Source: Pandoraea communis
GTDB taxonomy: Bacteria > Pseudomonadota > Gammaproteobacteria > Burkholderiales > Burkholderiaceae
Direction of reading: 5' to 3'
Length of the DNA stretch: 64,000 bases
Assembly: GCF_902459745.1 (NCBI RefSeq)
Contig: NZ_CABPSJ010000003.1
Coordinates: 62,001 to 126,000, forward strand
Within the stretch, counting starts at the first letter, position 1. Every line of letters starts with the position of its first letter. The notes below the pieces were generated by a model. It saw only the letters and a list, made by a program, of their open reading frames with translations, was not told the origin of the DNA and made no database searches. Below are positions 51,665 through 60,005 of this stretch, one piece after another. Position numbers and translations under genes: made by a program.

Positions 51665-52416
51665 AAGCCTACGAATCGTCGCTCGTCGCGGCCAGCGTTC
51701 CGGCGCTGGCGGTGACCGGCCTGCAAGCGTGGTACGGCGAATCGCACATCCTGCATGGCGTCGATCTGGTGGCGGGGCAGGGCGAGGTCGTCAGCCTGTT
51801 GGGACGAAACGGCGCGGGCCGCAGCACGACGTTGCGCGCCATTCTCGGGCTCACGGATACGCGTGCCGGTTCGGTGCGCGTTTTCGGACGCGAGACCATC
51901 GGCCTGCCGACGCGCAAGATCGCACGATGTGGCGTGGGCTTCTGTCCGGAGGAGCGGGGCATCTTCGCCAGTCTGTCGTGCGAGGAAAACCTGCTGCTGC
52001 CGCCGGTGCTGGCGACGCGCGGCGCCGCACCGGGGCAGGCCGGCATGTCGCTCGACGAGATCTACGCGATGTTTCCGAACCTGGCGGAGCGCCGGCACAG
52101 TCCGGGCACGCGACTCTCGGGCGGAGAGCAGCAGATGCTGGCCATCGCGCGCATTCTGCGCACGGGGGTCCGGCTGTTGCTGCTTGACGAGATCTCCGAA
52201 GGGTTGGCGCCCGCCATCGTGCGCACACTCGCCCGCATGATCGAGACGCTCAAATCGCGCGGCTACACCATCGTGCTTGTCGAACAGAACTTCCACTTTG
52301 CCGCGCCGCTTGCCGAGCGCTTCTATGTCATGGAGCACGGCCGCATCGCGCTGCAATTCGACGCCGACCGGTTGTCCGCCCATACACAGGCGCTGCAAAC
52401 GCTGCTCAACGTGTAA
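51661..52416 (+). CDS. livF: LivF-type ABC transporter ATP-binding protein (Walker A Lys to Arg)
   Basis: 251 residues. The Walker A reads G-R-N-G-A-G-R-S-T-T: the normally invariant lysine is arginine (codon CGC). The signature L-S-G-G-E-Q-Q-M-L-A, Walker B L-L-L-L-D-E-I-S-E-G-L and H-loop neighbourhood L-V-E-Q-N-F are intact. If Arg does not support ATP hydrolysis, LivG would carry the power stroke alone. The gene overlaps livG (ATGA) and precedes livH by 21 bp. Frame and length are normal, so it is not a pseudogene. Confidence 0.92.
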   Translation: MKAYESSLVAASVPALAVTGLQAWYGESHILHGVDLVAGQGEVVSLLGRNGAGRSTTLRAILGLTDTRAGSVRVFGRETIGLPTRKIARCGVGFCPEERGIFASLSCEENLLLPPVLATRGAAPGQAGMSLDEIYAMFPNLAERRHSPGTRLSGGEQQMLAIARILRTGVRLLLLDEISEGLAPAIVRTLARMIETLKSRGYTIVLVEQNFHFAAPLAERFYVMEHGRIALQFDADRLSAHTQALQTLLNV

Positions 52417-52437
52417 CCCGCTCAGAAGGTCATTGCC

Positions 52438-53328
52438 GTGATTCCTTTCGATATTCCTCTGCCGGCGTTGCTCAGCCAATTGATGCTCGGGCTGGTCAAC
52501 GGGTGCTTCTACGCCGTGCTGAGTCTTGGCCTGTCGGTCATCTTCGGCTTGCTCAATGTCATCAACTTCGCGCACGGGGCGCTGTTCATGATCGGCGCGC
52601 TCGTGGCCTGGATGGGCGGCCAGTATCTCGGGCTGAACTACTGGGCGATGTTGATGATCGCGCCGTTGGCCGCCGGGTTGCTCGGTGCGGTCATCGAACG
52701 CGGGCTGCTCTCGCGCATTTATAAGCTCGATCATCTGTACGGTCTGCTGCTCACGCTTGGCCTCACGCTCATCATCGAGGGGCTTGGCCGGTCGGCGTAC
52801 GGCGTGTCGGGCATGTCGTTCGAGGGGCCGGCGCTGCTCGCCGGCGCGACGCGTCTGCCGTTCATGGTGTTGCCGAATTACCGCGCGTGGGTGGTTGCGG
52901 CGTCGCTCGCCGCTTGTGCGCTCACGTGGTTCGTCATCGAGCGTACCCGCATCGGGGCCCTGCTCAGAGCCGGTACCGAGAATGCGCGGCTCGTCGAGAC
53001 CTTCGGCGTGAACGTGCCGCTCATGGTCACGCTTACCTATGCCTTCGGTGCCGCGCTGGCGGCATTCGCGGGGGTGCTGGCCGCCCCCATCATGCAAGTC
53101 TCACCGATCATGGGGCAGCCGATGATCGTGACGGTCTTCGCCATTGTGGTGATTGGCGGCATGGGGTCGATTGCCGGATCGGTCGTCACGGGGCTCGCGC
53201 TCGGGGTGCTGGAGGGACTGACCAAACTTTGGTACCCGGAGGCTTCGGCCACGGTCGTGTTCGTGATCATGGCGCTCGTGCTGCTCGTGCGTCCGCATGG
53301 TCTGTTCGGTGGTTATGCCTACAAATGA
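52438..53328 (+). CDS. livH: LivH-type ABC transporter permease
   Basis: 296-residue permease with about eight hydrophobic segments. The F-G-L-L-N-V-I-N-F-A-H-G-A-L-F-M region near residue 40 and the G-G-M-G-S-I-A-G coupling-loop region near 240 are LivH hallmarks. It starts with GTG 52438, with AGAAGG upstream. It pairs with LivM to form the membrane channel. Confidence 0.93.
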   Translation: MIPFDIPLPALLSQLMLGLVNGCFYAVLSLGLSVIFGLLNVINFAHGALFMIGALVAWMGGQYLGLNYWAMLMIAPLAAGLLGAVIERGLLSRIYKLDHLYGLLLTLGLTLIIEGLGRSAYGVSGMSFEGPALLAGATRLPFMVLPNYRAWVVAASLAACALTWFVIERTRIGALLRAGTENARLVETFGVNVPLMVTLTYAFGAALAAFAGVLAAPIMQVSPIMGQPMIVTVFAIVVIGGMGSIAGSVVTGLALGVLEGLTKLWYPEASATVVFVIMALVLLVRPHGLFGGYAYK

Positions 53329-53335
53329 GTCGTCG

Positions 53336-54367
53336 ATGATGCGTCAATACCGTTTCGATTTTGTGCTGCTCGTGCTGTTGGCCGCGTTGCCGGCCCTCGG
53401 GGTCTATCCCGTCTTTGCGATGAAGGTGCTGTGCTTCGCGCTGTTCGCCTGTTCGCTCAATCTGGTGCTTGGCTACACGGGGTTGTTGTCGTTCGGTCAT
53501 GCCGCGTTCTTCGGCGGGGCGGCGTACTTCGCGGGTTATGTGATGCGCGATCTCGCGTGGTCGCCGCTGGCCGGTATGCTGACCGGCGTGGTGACCGGCG
53601 CCGTGTTCGGGTTGGGTTTCGGGCTGTTCGCGATCCGGCGTCAAGGCATCTATTTCGCGATGATTACGCTCGCCTTCGCGCAGATGTTCTACTTTTTCTG
53701 TCTGCAAGCACCATTTACCGGCGGGGAGGATGGGTTGCAGGGCGTGCCTCGCCAGACGCTCTTCGGCTTGTCGCTGGACAACGATCTCACGCTGTATTTC
53801 GTGGTGCTTGCCGTGGTTGCGGCAACGTTTGCGTTGATGTCGCGGGGCATTGCGTCTCCCTTCGGCCGCGTGCTGGCGGCGATCAGGGAGAACGAGCCAC
53901 GCGCGATTTCGTTGGGCTATGAGGCGACGCGTTTCAAGCTGCTGGCGTTTGTGCTGTCGGCCGCGATAGCGGGCCTCGCGGGGGCGCTCAAAACGCTGGT
54001 GCTCGGCTTTGCCACGCTGTCCGACGTGCATTGGTCGCTCTCGGGGTCGGTCATTCTGATGACGCTGGTCGGTGGCATGGGCACGCGCTTCGGGCCGGTG
54101 GTGGGCGCGTTGCTCATCGTCTCGCTGGAGACCAAGCTCGGCGATATCGGTAACTGGCTGGCGCAGGCGACCGGCTGGCCGGCTTTCGCCGGACTTGGTT
54201 CGATGGTGAGTGTGGTGACGGGGGTGATCTTCGTGCTCTGCGTGTTGCTGTTCCGTCGCGGCATCGTTGGCGAATGGCTTGCCTGGCGGCAACGCTGGGT
54301 GGCGCGCCGTAACAACGTGGTTCGCCCGGCGGCGTTGGCTGGCGCGATCAAAGGGTCGGGGCGATAG
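53336..54367 (+). CDS. livM: LivM-type ABC transporter permease
   Basis: 343-residue permease with about nine to ten hydrophobic segments. L-V-L-G-Y-T-G-L-L-S-F-G-H-A-A-F-F-G-G-A-A-Y near residue 40 and the E-N-E-P-R-A-I-S-L-G-Y coupling loop near 185 are LivM signatures. ATG 53336 is used; 53315 in frame is possible and would overlap livH. Last gene of the cluster. Confidence 0.93.
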   Translation: MMRQYRFDFVLLVLLAALPALGVYPVFAMKVLCFALFACSLNLVLGYTGLLSFGHAAFFGGAAYFAGYVMRDLAWSPLAGMLTGVVTGAVFGLGFGLFAIRRQGIYFAMITLAFAQMFYFFCLQAPFTGGEDGLQGVPRQTLFGLSLDNDLTLYFVVLAVVAATFALMSRGIASPFGRVLAAIRENEPRAISLGYEATRFKLLAFVLSAAIAGLAGALKTLVLGFATLSDVHWSLSGSVILMTLVGGMGTRFGPVVGALLIVSLETKLGDIGNWLAQATGWPAFAGLGSMVSVVTGVIFVLCVLLFRRGIVGEWLAWRQRWVARRNNVVRPAALAGAIKGSGR

Positions 54368-54401
54368 CGGACGGGGGTGGCGCAAGGGCCTGGCGGGACA
54401 T

Positions 54402-54425
54402 AAGATGCATGTCAAGGCCATGTTA
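54402..54425. promoter_or_regulatory. NsrR-type operator candidate
   Basis: AAGATGCAT (54402-54410) followed nine bases later by CATGTTA (54419-54425). NsrR operators have AAGATGCAT half-sites in inverted order, and the first half is a perfect match. It lies 69 bp upstream of the nsrR start and fits autoregulation. Confidence 0.6.
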
Positions 54426-54493
54426 AACTGCCTCGCAAGACTACCGGGCGGCAACATCGTGCCGCCCTGTCCGCTCCCGCTGCTCCCCGCCGA

Positions 54494-54985
54494 ATGCGAC
54501 TCACCGACCATACCGATTACAGTCTGCGCACCCTGATCTACGTCGCGGTTCATCCCGACGAGCTGGTGCACGTGCAGTCCGTGGCTGAGGCGTTCGACAT
54601 TCCCAAGAATCATCTCGTGAAGATCGTGCAAAAGCTCGGTCAACTGGGCTTCCTGCACACCGTGCGCGGACGCTCGGGCGGGATTCGGCTGGGGCGGCCG
54701 CCGGAGCGCATCGGACTCGGCGACGTGGTGCGGGCGATGGAACCCGACTTCGCGATGGTCGAGTGCTTCCATCCGGGCGAGAGCGCCTGTGTCATCACGT
54801 CGGCATGCAACTTGCGCGGCGTGTTGGGCGAGGCGCTGCGCGCCTACTTCGCGGTGCTCGATCGCTACACACTGGCCGATCTGGTGGGCAAGCCCGCCGT
54901 GTTGCGACGCCTGCTCGGCGACGCGGTGGCCGCCGTCGTTCCGGTCGCGGATATCAAAGTCAAACGGCGCGTCACCGAGTCGTAA
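54494..54985 (+). CDS. nsrR: Rrf2-family nitric-oxide sensing repressor NsrR
   Basis: 163 residues. Rrf2 winged helix M-R-L-T-D-H-T-D-Y-S-L-R-T-L, then V-Q-S-V-A-E-A-F-D-I-P-K-N-H-L, and a three-cysteine cluster-binding region (C-F-H-P-G-E-S-A-C-V-I-T-S-A-C, about residues 93-107). NsrR holds a [4Fe-4S] or [2Fe-2S] cluster and represses NO-detoxification genes. Its usual target hmp is not in the window. Confidence 0.93.
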   Translation: MRLTDHTDYSLRTLIYVAVHPDELVHVQSVAEAFDIPKNHLVKIVQKLGQLGFLHTVRGRSGGIRLGRPPERIGLGDVVRAMEPDFAMVECFHPGESACVITSACNLRGVLGEALRAYFAVLDRYTLADLVGKPAVLRRLLGDAVAAVVPVADIKVKRRVTES

Positions 54986-55253
54986 TCCCGCCGCAGCGCC
55001 CGTTTTTTCCGCATTCCTCCGATTTTTTACGCGCTTATCGACGTTCGCTATCGATGCCATAGCGCCGGTTAATGGCTATCGCAAGATCTGGACGATTGGT
55101 CGCATCTTGCAGACGCGCAGCCGCGAAATTTGCCTCACCCTTTTGTAATCTTGAGTCGTGCCCGATAACGCCAGCCCAGCGATTCAACGCATGAGGTACG
55201 CGGTCGAGCAAACCAACACCCGGCGCTTGTTGCCGAACGAAAGGAGTCTCATC

Positions 55254-55544
55254 ATGAACGCCCGTATTATTGCCGCTGCCCTGATCGCCACCGCTACGCT
55301 GGCTTCCGCTTCTGCCTTCGCCGAAACCCAAACCGCCGATGCGGGTCAACCGGCCGCGACGCAAGGCGTCACCCGTGCACAAGTGCGCGACGAGTTGCGT
55401 CAGGCGCGTGCCTCGGGCCAACTCGACCAGTCGCTTCAAACCTATCCGTCATTGCTGCAACAACGGTCTTCAGCCGGTCGTTCGCGCGCGGAAGTTCGCG
55501 CGGAAATCGGCACAGGTGCGCCCGTGGGTGACGACCGCGCCTGA
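55254..55544 (+). CDS. DUF4148 small secreted protein
   Basis: 96 residues: signal peptide (~1-23, ending A-S-A-F-A) and a short mature part with G-V-T-R-A-Q-V-R-D-E-L-R-Q-A-R-A-S-G-Q-L, the conserved helix of the Burkholderiaceae-expanded DUF4148 family. AAGGAG is present upstream. Function unknown. The 268-bp gap before it shows no gene. Confidence 0.85.
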   Translation: MNARIIAAALIATATLASASAFAETQTADAGQPAATQGVTRAQVRDELRQARASGQLDQSLQTYPSLLQQRSSAGRSRAEVRAEIGTGAPVGDDRA

Positions 55545-55645
55545 GGCGTCGGTCGTGGTCGAAGGGAGGGGATGCCGGTTGCAAGCAAGCGTTGGCCAAA
55601 TCCCCGATAATTGGCGCACCAGGTTAGACAACACTCGAGTGCGCC

Positions 55646-56533
55646 ATGGACCGGCTCTCCACCTTGATTTCGAATTTCGGCGTTCGCGCCGGTGTGTTTC
55701 ATAGCGGCGGCCTTTGTGGCATTGCCAGTTACGGTGTCGACGCACATGACGGCGGACATCTGCATTTGCTGCGTACAGGCGAAGTCGCGCTTGTGCTTGA
55801 AGATGGCTCGCGGCAGGACATCGTCGAGCCATCGTTGATCTTCTTTCCGCGCCGCAACCATCATCAGTTGCTCTCGGGAGAAGGCGCGAGAACGGAACTC
55901 GTGTGCGGATCGCTGTCGTTCGACGGCGGACAGAACAATCCGCTCGTGGCGGCGCTGCCGGAGTATCTCGTCTTGCCGACGAAATCGCTTTCCACGCTCG
56001 AACTCACGTTGAACTGGTTGTTCATGGAAGCGTTCGGCACGCAGTGCGGGCGTCTTGCTGTGATGGACCGCTTGTTCGAATTGCTCGTCATCCAGTTGCT
56101 GCGCCATGTGCTGGAGCAGCGCATGGTGAGTCATGGCATGCTTGCGGGGCTGGCCGATCCGCGCCTTGCGCGGGCGCTGCATGTGATTCACCATCAGCCG
56201 GGTGAAGCATGGACGGTGGAGTCGCTGGCCGGCACCGCCAACATGTCGCGAGCCAACTTTGCCGCGCAGTTTCGCGAAGTCGTCGGGCAATCCCCGGCGG
56301 ATTATCTGCTCGACTGGCGCATCGGCCTTGCGCAGAAACGTCTGCGCGATGGCCAGCCGATTGCGCGCGTGGCCGAAGAAGTGGGGTATGAAAGCGCGTC
56401 GGCGCTCGCTCGCGCCTTCCGCCGTAAGACAGGAAGCAGCCCGCGCGACTGGTTGCGCGCGCAGATGCACGCCGTGACGATGCTGCCGCCGCCGCGCGTG
56501 ACGCTCGTACCGGCGCCGGCTCAGGCGGCTTAA
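55646..56533 (+). CDS. AraC-family regulator with cupin N-terminus
   Basis: 295 residues. Residues ~1-180 are a cupin_6-type sensor (H-L-H-L-L-R-T-G-E-V, F-F-P-R). The C-terminal ~100 residues contain the two AraC helix-turn-helices (L-A-G-T-A-N-M-S-R-A-N-F and V-A-E-E-V-G-Y-E-S-A-S-A-L). No inducer can be deduced. It is convergent with the porin gene. Confidence 0.9.
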   Translation: MDRLSTLISNFGVRAGVFHSGGLCGIASYGVDAHDGGHLHLLRTGEVALVLEDGSRQDIVEPSLIFFPRRNHHQLLSGEGARTELVCGSLSFDGGQNNPLVAALPEYLVLPTKSLSTLELTLNWLFMEAFGTQCGRLAVMDRLFELLVIQLLRHVLEQRMVSHGMLAGLADPRLARALHVIHHQPGEAWTVESLAGTANMSRANFAAQFREVVGQSPADYLLDWRIGLAQKRLRDGQPIARVAEEVGYESASALARAFRRKTGSSPRDWLRAQMHAVTMLPPPRVTLVPAPAQAA

Positions 56534-56567
56534 GCACTGTAGTACCGTGGAGACGTTCAGTACGAAA

Positions 56568-56643
56568 GCCCGGCGCAGCCGGGCACAAGTCATGCGTCAC
56601 AAGACCGGCCGGAACGTGCGCTGATGCGCAACGTCCCGGCTGG
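56568..56643. terminator. Paired hairpins between the AraC and porin genes
   Basis: GCCCGGC-gca-GCCGGGC (56568-56584) and a long imperfect hairpin, CCGGCCGGAACGT... with its partner ACGTCCCGGCTGG (56605-56643), followed on the plus strand by TTTGTTTTT. A bidirectional terminator for the two convergent genes. Confidence 0.75.
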
Positions 56644-56657
56644 TTTGTTTTTCAGCC

Positions 56658-57893
56658 TTAGAAAACGTGGCTCACGCCCAGGCGCACGACGGTTTGCGCG
56701 TTGCTCGCCGACGACATGCCGTTGGCGGCGTCGCCAACCGAGGCCGTCGCGTCGATCACATTGCCGAAGGTATCGAGCGTGCTGCCGGAGGCCTTCTGGT
56801 AGCCCGCCAGCGCGTACAACTCCGTGCGTTTGGACAGGTTGTAGAACGCCGCGAGGTTGAACTGGTGGTACTTCGCGCCCGACGTGTTCGCGGCCGGAGC
56901 ATTCACGTTGGTGAAGCTGTAGCCGCCGCCCAGCCGGAATGCTCTGGTCACGCGATACATTGCCAGCACGCCGACAGAATCGAACTTGGCTGTGCGGGTA
57001 AAGCGCGAGTAGCTGCCTGCCGAGTACTCCGTATGGCTGTAGTTCGCGCCCAGCGTGGCGTCGCCGATCTGGTAGGTCATCGAGGTAGCGATGATGTCGC
57101 GTGCCTTGGCGCTGGCATAACCGGCGTTGATCGACGATGCGAATGCCGATTCGGACGAGCCTGCCCAGCTTCCGATCGTCGTGTCCGTGGCACTCGCCTT
57201 GTCGTTGTTGGCGTGCGAGTAACCCGCACCCCACGCGATCGGGCCGTTCGCGTACTGCCCGGCGAGACCCCAGGTGTTCTGACGTCCCATCGTGCCCGGC
57301 TGGCCGCCGAAGCCGTACATGGCGCCGAAGGTGAAGCCGCCCCACGTCGGGGAGCGGTATTTCACGCTGTTGTTCACGCGCGAGCTGTGATCGAGGTTGT
57401 CGACGTCGCCCGGATGCGCAGCGACGCCCGAGAGCAGTGCCGTGCCACCGACAGAGCCGACCAGATCGATCAGCGGGTCGTACTGGCGGCCGAGCGTGAC
57501 GGTGCCGTAAGCCTTGTCTTGCAGGCCGACGTATGCGTGGCGGCCGAACTCCGCACCTCCCTGACTCGCGATACCGTTACCGATATTGAAGCCGTTCTCC
57601 AGGCGGAACAGCGCCTTCAGGCCGTTGCCGAGGTCTTCCGTTCCCTGAATGCCCCAGCGGCTGCCCTGCCACGTGCCGCTCTGGAACGCGTAATTCGATG
57701 CACCATTGACGAGCGCCGGGCGGCCGGCCGCGCCTGCACGGGTAACGCTGGCGACATTGCTGGCATAACCGATGCCGCCGTCGACGATACCGTACAACGT
57801 GACATTGGACTGGGCATGAGCGAGCGCGGCAACACCGCAGCCGATGACCAGTGCGGCAGCACGGGCGAGAGGGGGGAGAGCAAGTGGCTTCAT
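56658..57893 (-). CDS. Gram-negative general porin
   Basis: 411-residue trimeric porin. The signal peptide ends A-L-A-H-A-Q, the mature protein opens S-N-V-T-L-Y-G-I-V-D-G-G-I-G-Y, and it ends G-V-S-H-V-F with the terminal Phe needed for outer-membrane assembly. The E-N-G-F-N-I-G-N constriction loop is typical. It is slightly longer than the usual ~350-380 residues. Start 57893 puts the signal first. Small hydrophilic solutes are its likely cargo. Confidence 0.94.
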   Translation of the reverse strand: MKPLALPPLARAAALVIGCGVAALAHAQSNVTLYGIVDGGIGYASNVASVTRAGAAGRPALVNGASNYAFQSGTWQGSRWGIQGTEDLGNGLKALFRLENGFNIGNGIASQGGAEFGRHAYVGLQDKAYGTVTLGRQYDPLIDLVGSVGGTALLSGVAAHPGDVDNLDHSSRVNNSVKYRSPTWGGFTFGAMYGFGGQPGTMGRQNTWGLAGQYANGPIAWGAGYSHANNDKASATDTTIGSWAGSSESAFASSINAGYASAKARDIIATSMTYQIGDATLGANYSHTEYSAGSYSRFTRTAKFDSVGVLAMYRVTRAFRLGGGYSFTNVNAPAANTSGAKYHQFNLAAFYNLSKRTELYALAGYQKASGSTLDTFGNVIDATASVGDAANGMSSASNAQTVVRLGVSHVF

Positions 57894-58095
57894 GGTGTGT
57901 TTCCTGTGTGTGGCAGTGGGGGGGCGATGCCTATTCCGGCTTGACGAATCCTGTTGTCGCATCGCGATTTAAATTAGGAATACTACAAATATGACAATCG
58001 TTTCTCCGTGGGGAAGCCGTTTGACTTCGGCGGAGAATCAGGCGGTGCGTCGGTCGCCCGTCGCGCGGCGGCAGAAAGCCGCGCGAACGGACGAT

Positions 58096-59085
58096 TTACT
58101 TCGACGCGCTCGGCGCCTGATTGGCCAATGCCGCGCGCAAGCGAGCGGGGGAATCGGTCATCACGGCATCGAAACCCAGCTGTGACGCCGCTTCGAAGTC
58201 CTGCGGCGTCTCGACACCGAAGGCGACGAGATGCACGTCGCCGCGCGACTTGAAGCACTGCACGGCGGCAGGCGTCCACCAGTTCGCCACGACTTTCGAG
58301 ATCCCCTCGCCGAGCGTGAAGCGCTCAACCACTTCCACCTGACGATGCAATTCGATGCCGGCCCATGTGCCGGGCGCGGGCGGCGCATCGCACCGTCCTG
58401 CGAGTGCAGCGGCAACGAGGCGGCTACGGGTCGCGTCGCGCGACTCGAACAGTTGTGCCTGAGGGCGGCGAGCGCGCAGGCGGTCGGTCGCTTCGGCTTC
58501 GGTCGAATAGAGGCGCACGCGCGACCAGGCGTTGGTCTCGTCGAGCACCTTGATGACGGCTTCCACCAGCGGTGCGGCGGGCGTTTGCTTCATGTCGAGC
58601 AGCACGGGCACGTTGGCGGGCACGGCGGCGAGCGCCTCGCGCAAGGTGGGGATGGGCAACGGGTGGTCGCGGTACGGGAAGACGGTCTGCCCGTTGGTGT
58701 CCTTGCGAGAGAAGGCAAAACCCGCATTGAGCCGATGCACGTCGGCGTAGTCGATGTCGGCGAGCTTGCCGCGTCCGTCGGTCAGTGTGGAAAGATCGGC
58801 CGGACGGTACATCACCGGCACCCCGTCGCGCGTGACCTGCACGGTCATCCACAAGGCCTGCGCGCCGTTCTGTAACGCATTGGTGAAGGCCTGCACCGTG
58901 TTCTCGGGGGTGTCGCCGGTGCCGCCGCGATGCGCGACGATCAGCGGGGTGGCGCTGGCAACGGCCGGGGTGAGCGTACCGAAGACGAGGGCGAGCGCGG
59001 CGACGCCGGCCGCCGCAAGGCGTGTCCACTCGGGCCGGGCGGGCGGGGCGGCGAAGCGATTGAAGCGGGGGGAAGCGGAGTGCAT
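58096..59085 (-). CDS. Periplasmic glycerophosphodiester phosphodiesterase
   Basis: 329 residues with a signal-like N-terminus (A-L-A-L-V-F-G...A-S-A) and a GDPD domain (I-V-A-H-R-G-G, E-N-T-V-Q-A-F, and the calcium-ligand strand before V-M-T-D-S-P). It splits glycerophosphodiesters into glycerol-3-phosphate and an alcohol. A normal conserved aspartate-rich D-x-E/D-x stretch (usually E-L-D-V-x-x-T-x-D) reads A-L-W-M-T-V-Q-V-T-R-D, with a W-M replacing the acidic pair, so metal binding should be checked. A DeoR-type repressor lies upstream in the same direction, 43 bp before the start. Confidence 0.82.
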   Translation of the reverse strand: MHSASPRFNRFAAPPARPEWTRLAAAGVAALALVFGTLTPAVASATPLIVAHRGGTGDTPENTVQAFTNALQNGAQALWMTVQVTRDGVPVMYRPADLSTLTDGRGKLADIDYADVHRLNAGFAFSRKDTNGQTVFPYRDHPLPIPTLREALAAVPANVPVLLDMKQTPAAPLVEAVIKVLDETNAWSRVRLYSTEAEATDRLRARRPQAQLFESRDATRSRLVAAALAGRCDAPPAPGTWAGIELHRQVEVVERFTLGEGISKVVANWWTPAAVQCFKSRGDVHLVAFGVETPQDFEAASQLGFDAVMTDSPARLRAALANQAPSASK

Positions 59086-59128
59086 GACGGGCGGTCTCGA
59101 GGCGAAGAGGTGAGCGATCGGTATCGGG

Positions 59129-59902
59129 TCAGACAATGAGAATCTCGGGCGACGCGAGTGAGGCGGACGGTGCCTGCAAGTGTTCGCGCAGCGGCTCGGG
59201 CAGTGGAGCGTCGGTGATGACGAGATCCTGTTCGTCGAGTTGGCCACCCCGCACGCTGGGTTTGCGGGAGAACTTGTAGGTGTCCGCCACGAGAATGCGA
59301 TAGCGGCTCGCGTCGCGCAGAGCTTCGCGCGATGCGGCTTCGTGACGGTCGTAATCGAGCAGCGTGCCGTCGTCGTCGATGCCGCCAACGCTGTACACGC
59401 CGACATCGGCGCGATAAGCACGGAACAGGCGGTCGGCTTCGTCTCCGAGAATCTCCGGGTTGGGCGAACGCAGTTCACCGCCGGGAACGATCACTCGGTG
59501 TTCGGGGTTGCTTGCCAGAACCAGCGCGGCGCGCAGGTTATTGGTGATGACGCACAGCCGCTTGCGAGGCACGAGGGCGACGGCGACTTGTTCGGGCGTC
59601 GTGCCGATGCCGAGCAGCACCGTGGCGCCATCGGGGATACGCTCGGCGGCCGCGTGACCGATGCGCAGCTTGCCTTCGAGGTTGCGCACGCGACGCACTT
59701 CGTACGGTTGGTTCGGACCCGGCGTGAGCAGGCGCGCGCCGCCGTGATAGCGACGCAACACATTGGCATCGCACAGTGTGTTGACGTCACGGCGAATCGT
59801 CTGGGTAGCCACACCGAAGTGATCGGCGAGCGCATCGACACTCATTTCGCCATGCTGGCGAAACAGGGCAACGATGCGGGTCTGGCGTTCGGAAAGGTCC
59901 AT
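59129..59902 (-). CDS. DeoR-family regulator, GlpR-like
   Basis: 257 residues. The DNA-binding part D-H-F-G-V-A-T-Q-T-I-R-R-D-V-N near residues 25-40 and the R-Y-H-G-G-A motif match GlpR. The C-terminal sugar-phosphate sensor domain begins near residue 75. With the downstream phosphodiesterase it likely forms a glycerol-phosphate-responsive operon. The palindrome at 59983-60000 is a good autoregulatory site. Confidence 0.88.
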   Translation of the reverse strand: MDLSERQTRIVALFRQHGEMSVDALADHFGVATQTIRRDVNTLCDANVLRRYHGGARLLTPGPNQPYEVRRVRNLEGKLRIGHAAAERIPDGATVLLGIGTTPEQVAVALVPRKRLCVITNNLRAALVLASNPEHRVIVPGGELRSPNPEILGDEADRLFRAYRADVGVYSVGGIDDDGTLLDYDRHEAASREALRDASRYRILVADTYKFSRKPSVRGGQLDEQDLVITDAPLPEPLREHLQAPSASLASPEILIV

Positions 59903-59982
59903 CGGGCGGTCGTGTCGCGCACATTCGTTCTGGAATGGGCGCCACTTTGACAGCCGAGCGTGACATTCAAATGACGATGGGG

Positions 59983-60000
59983 AATGTTCAAATGAACATT
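59983..60000. promoter_or_regulatory. GlpR-like operator
   Basis: AATGTTCA-AA-TGAACATT, a perfect 8-bp inverted repeat with a 2-base spacer, 81 bp upstream of the DeoR start. GlpR sites in E. coli have ATGTTC/GAACAT arms. Confidence 0.6.
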
Positions 60001-60005
60001 TTCAG

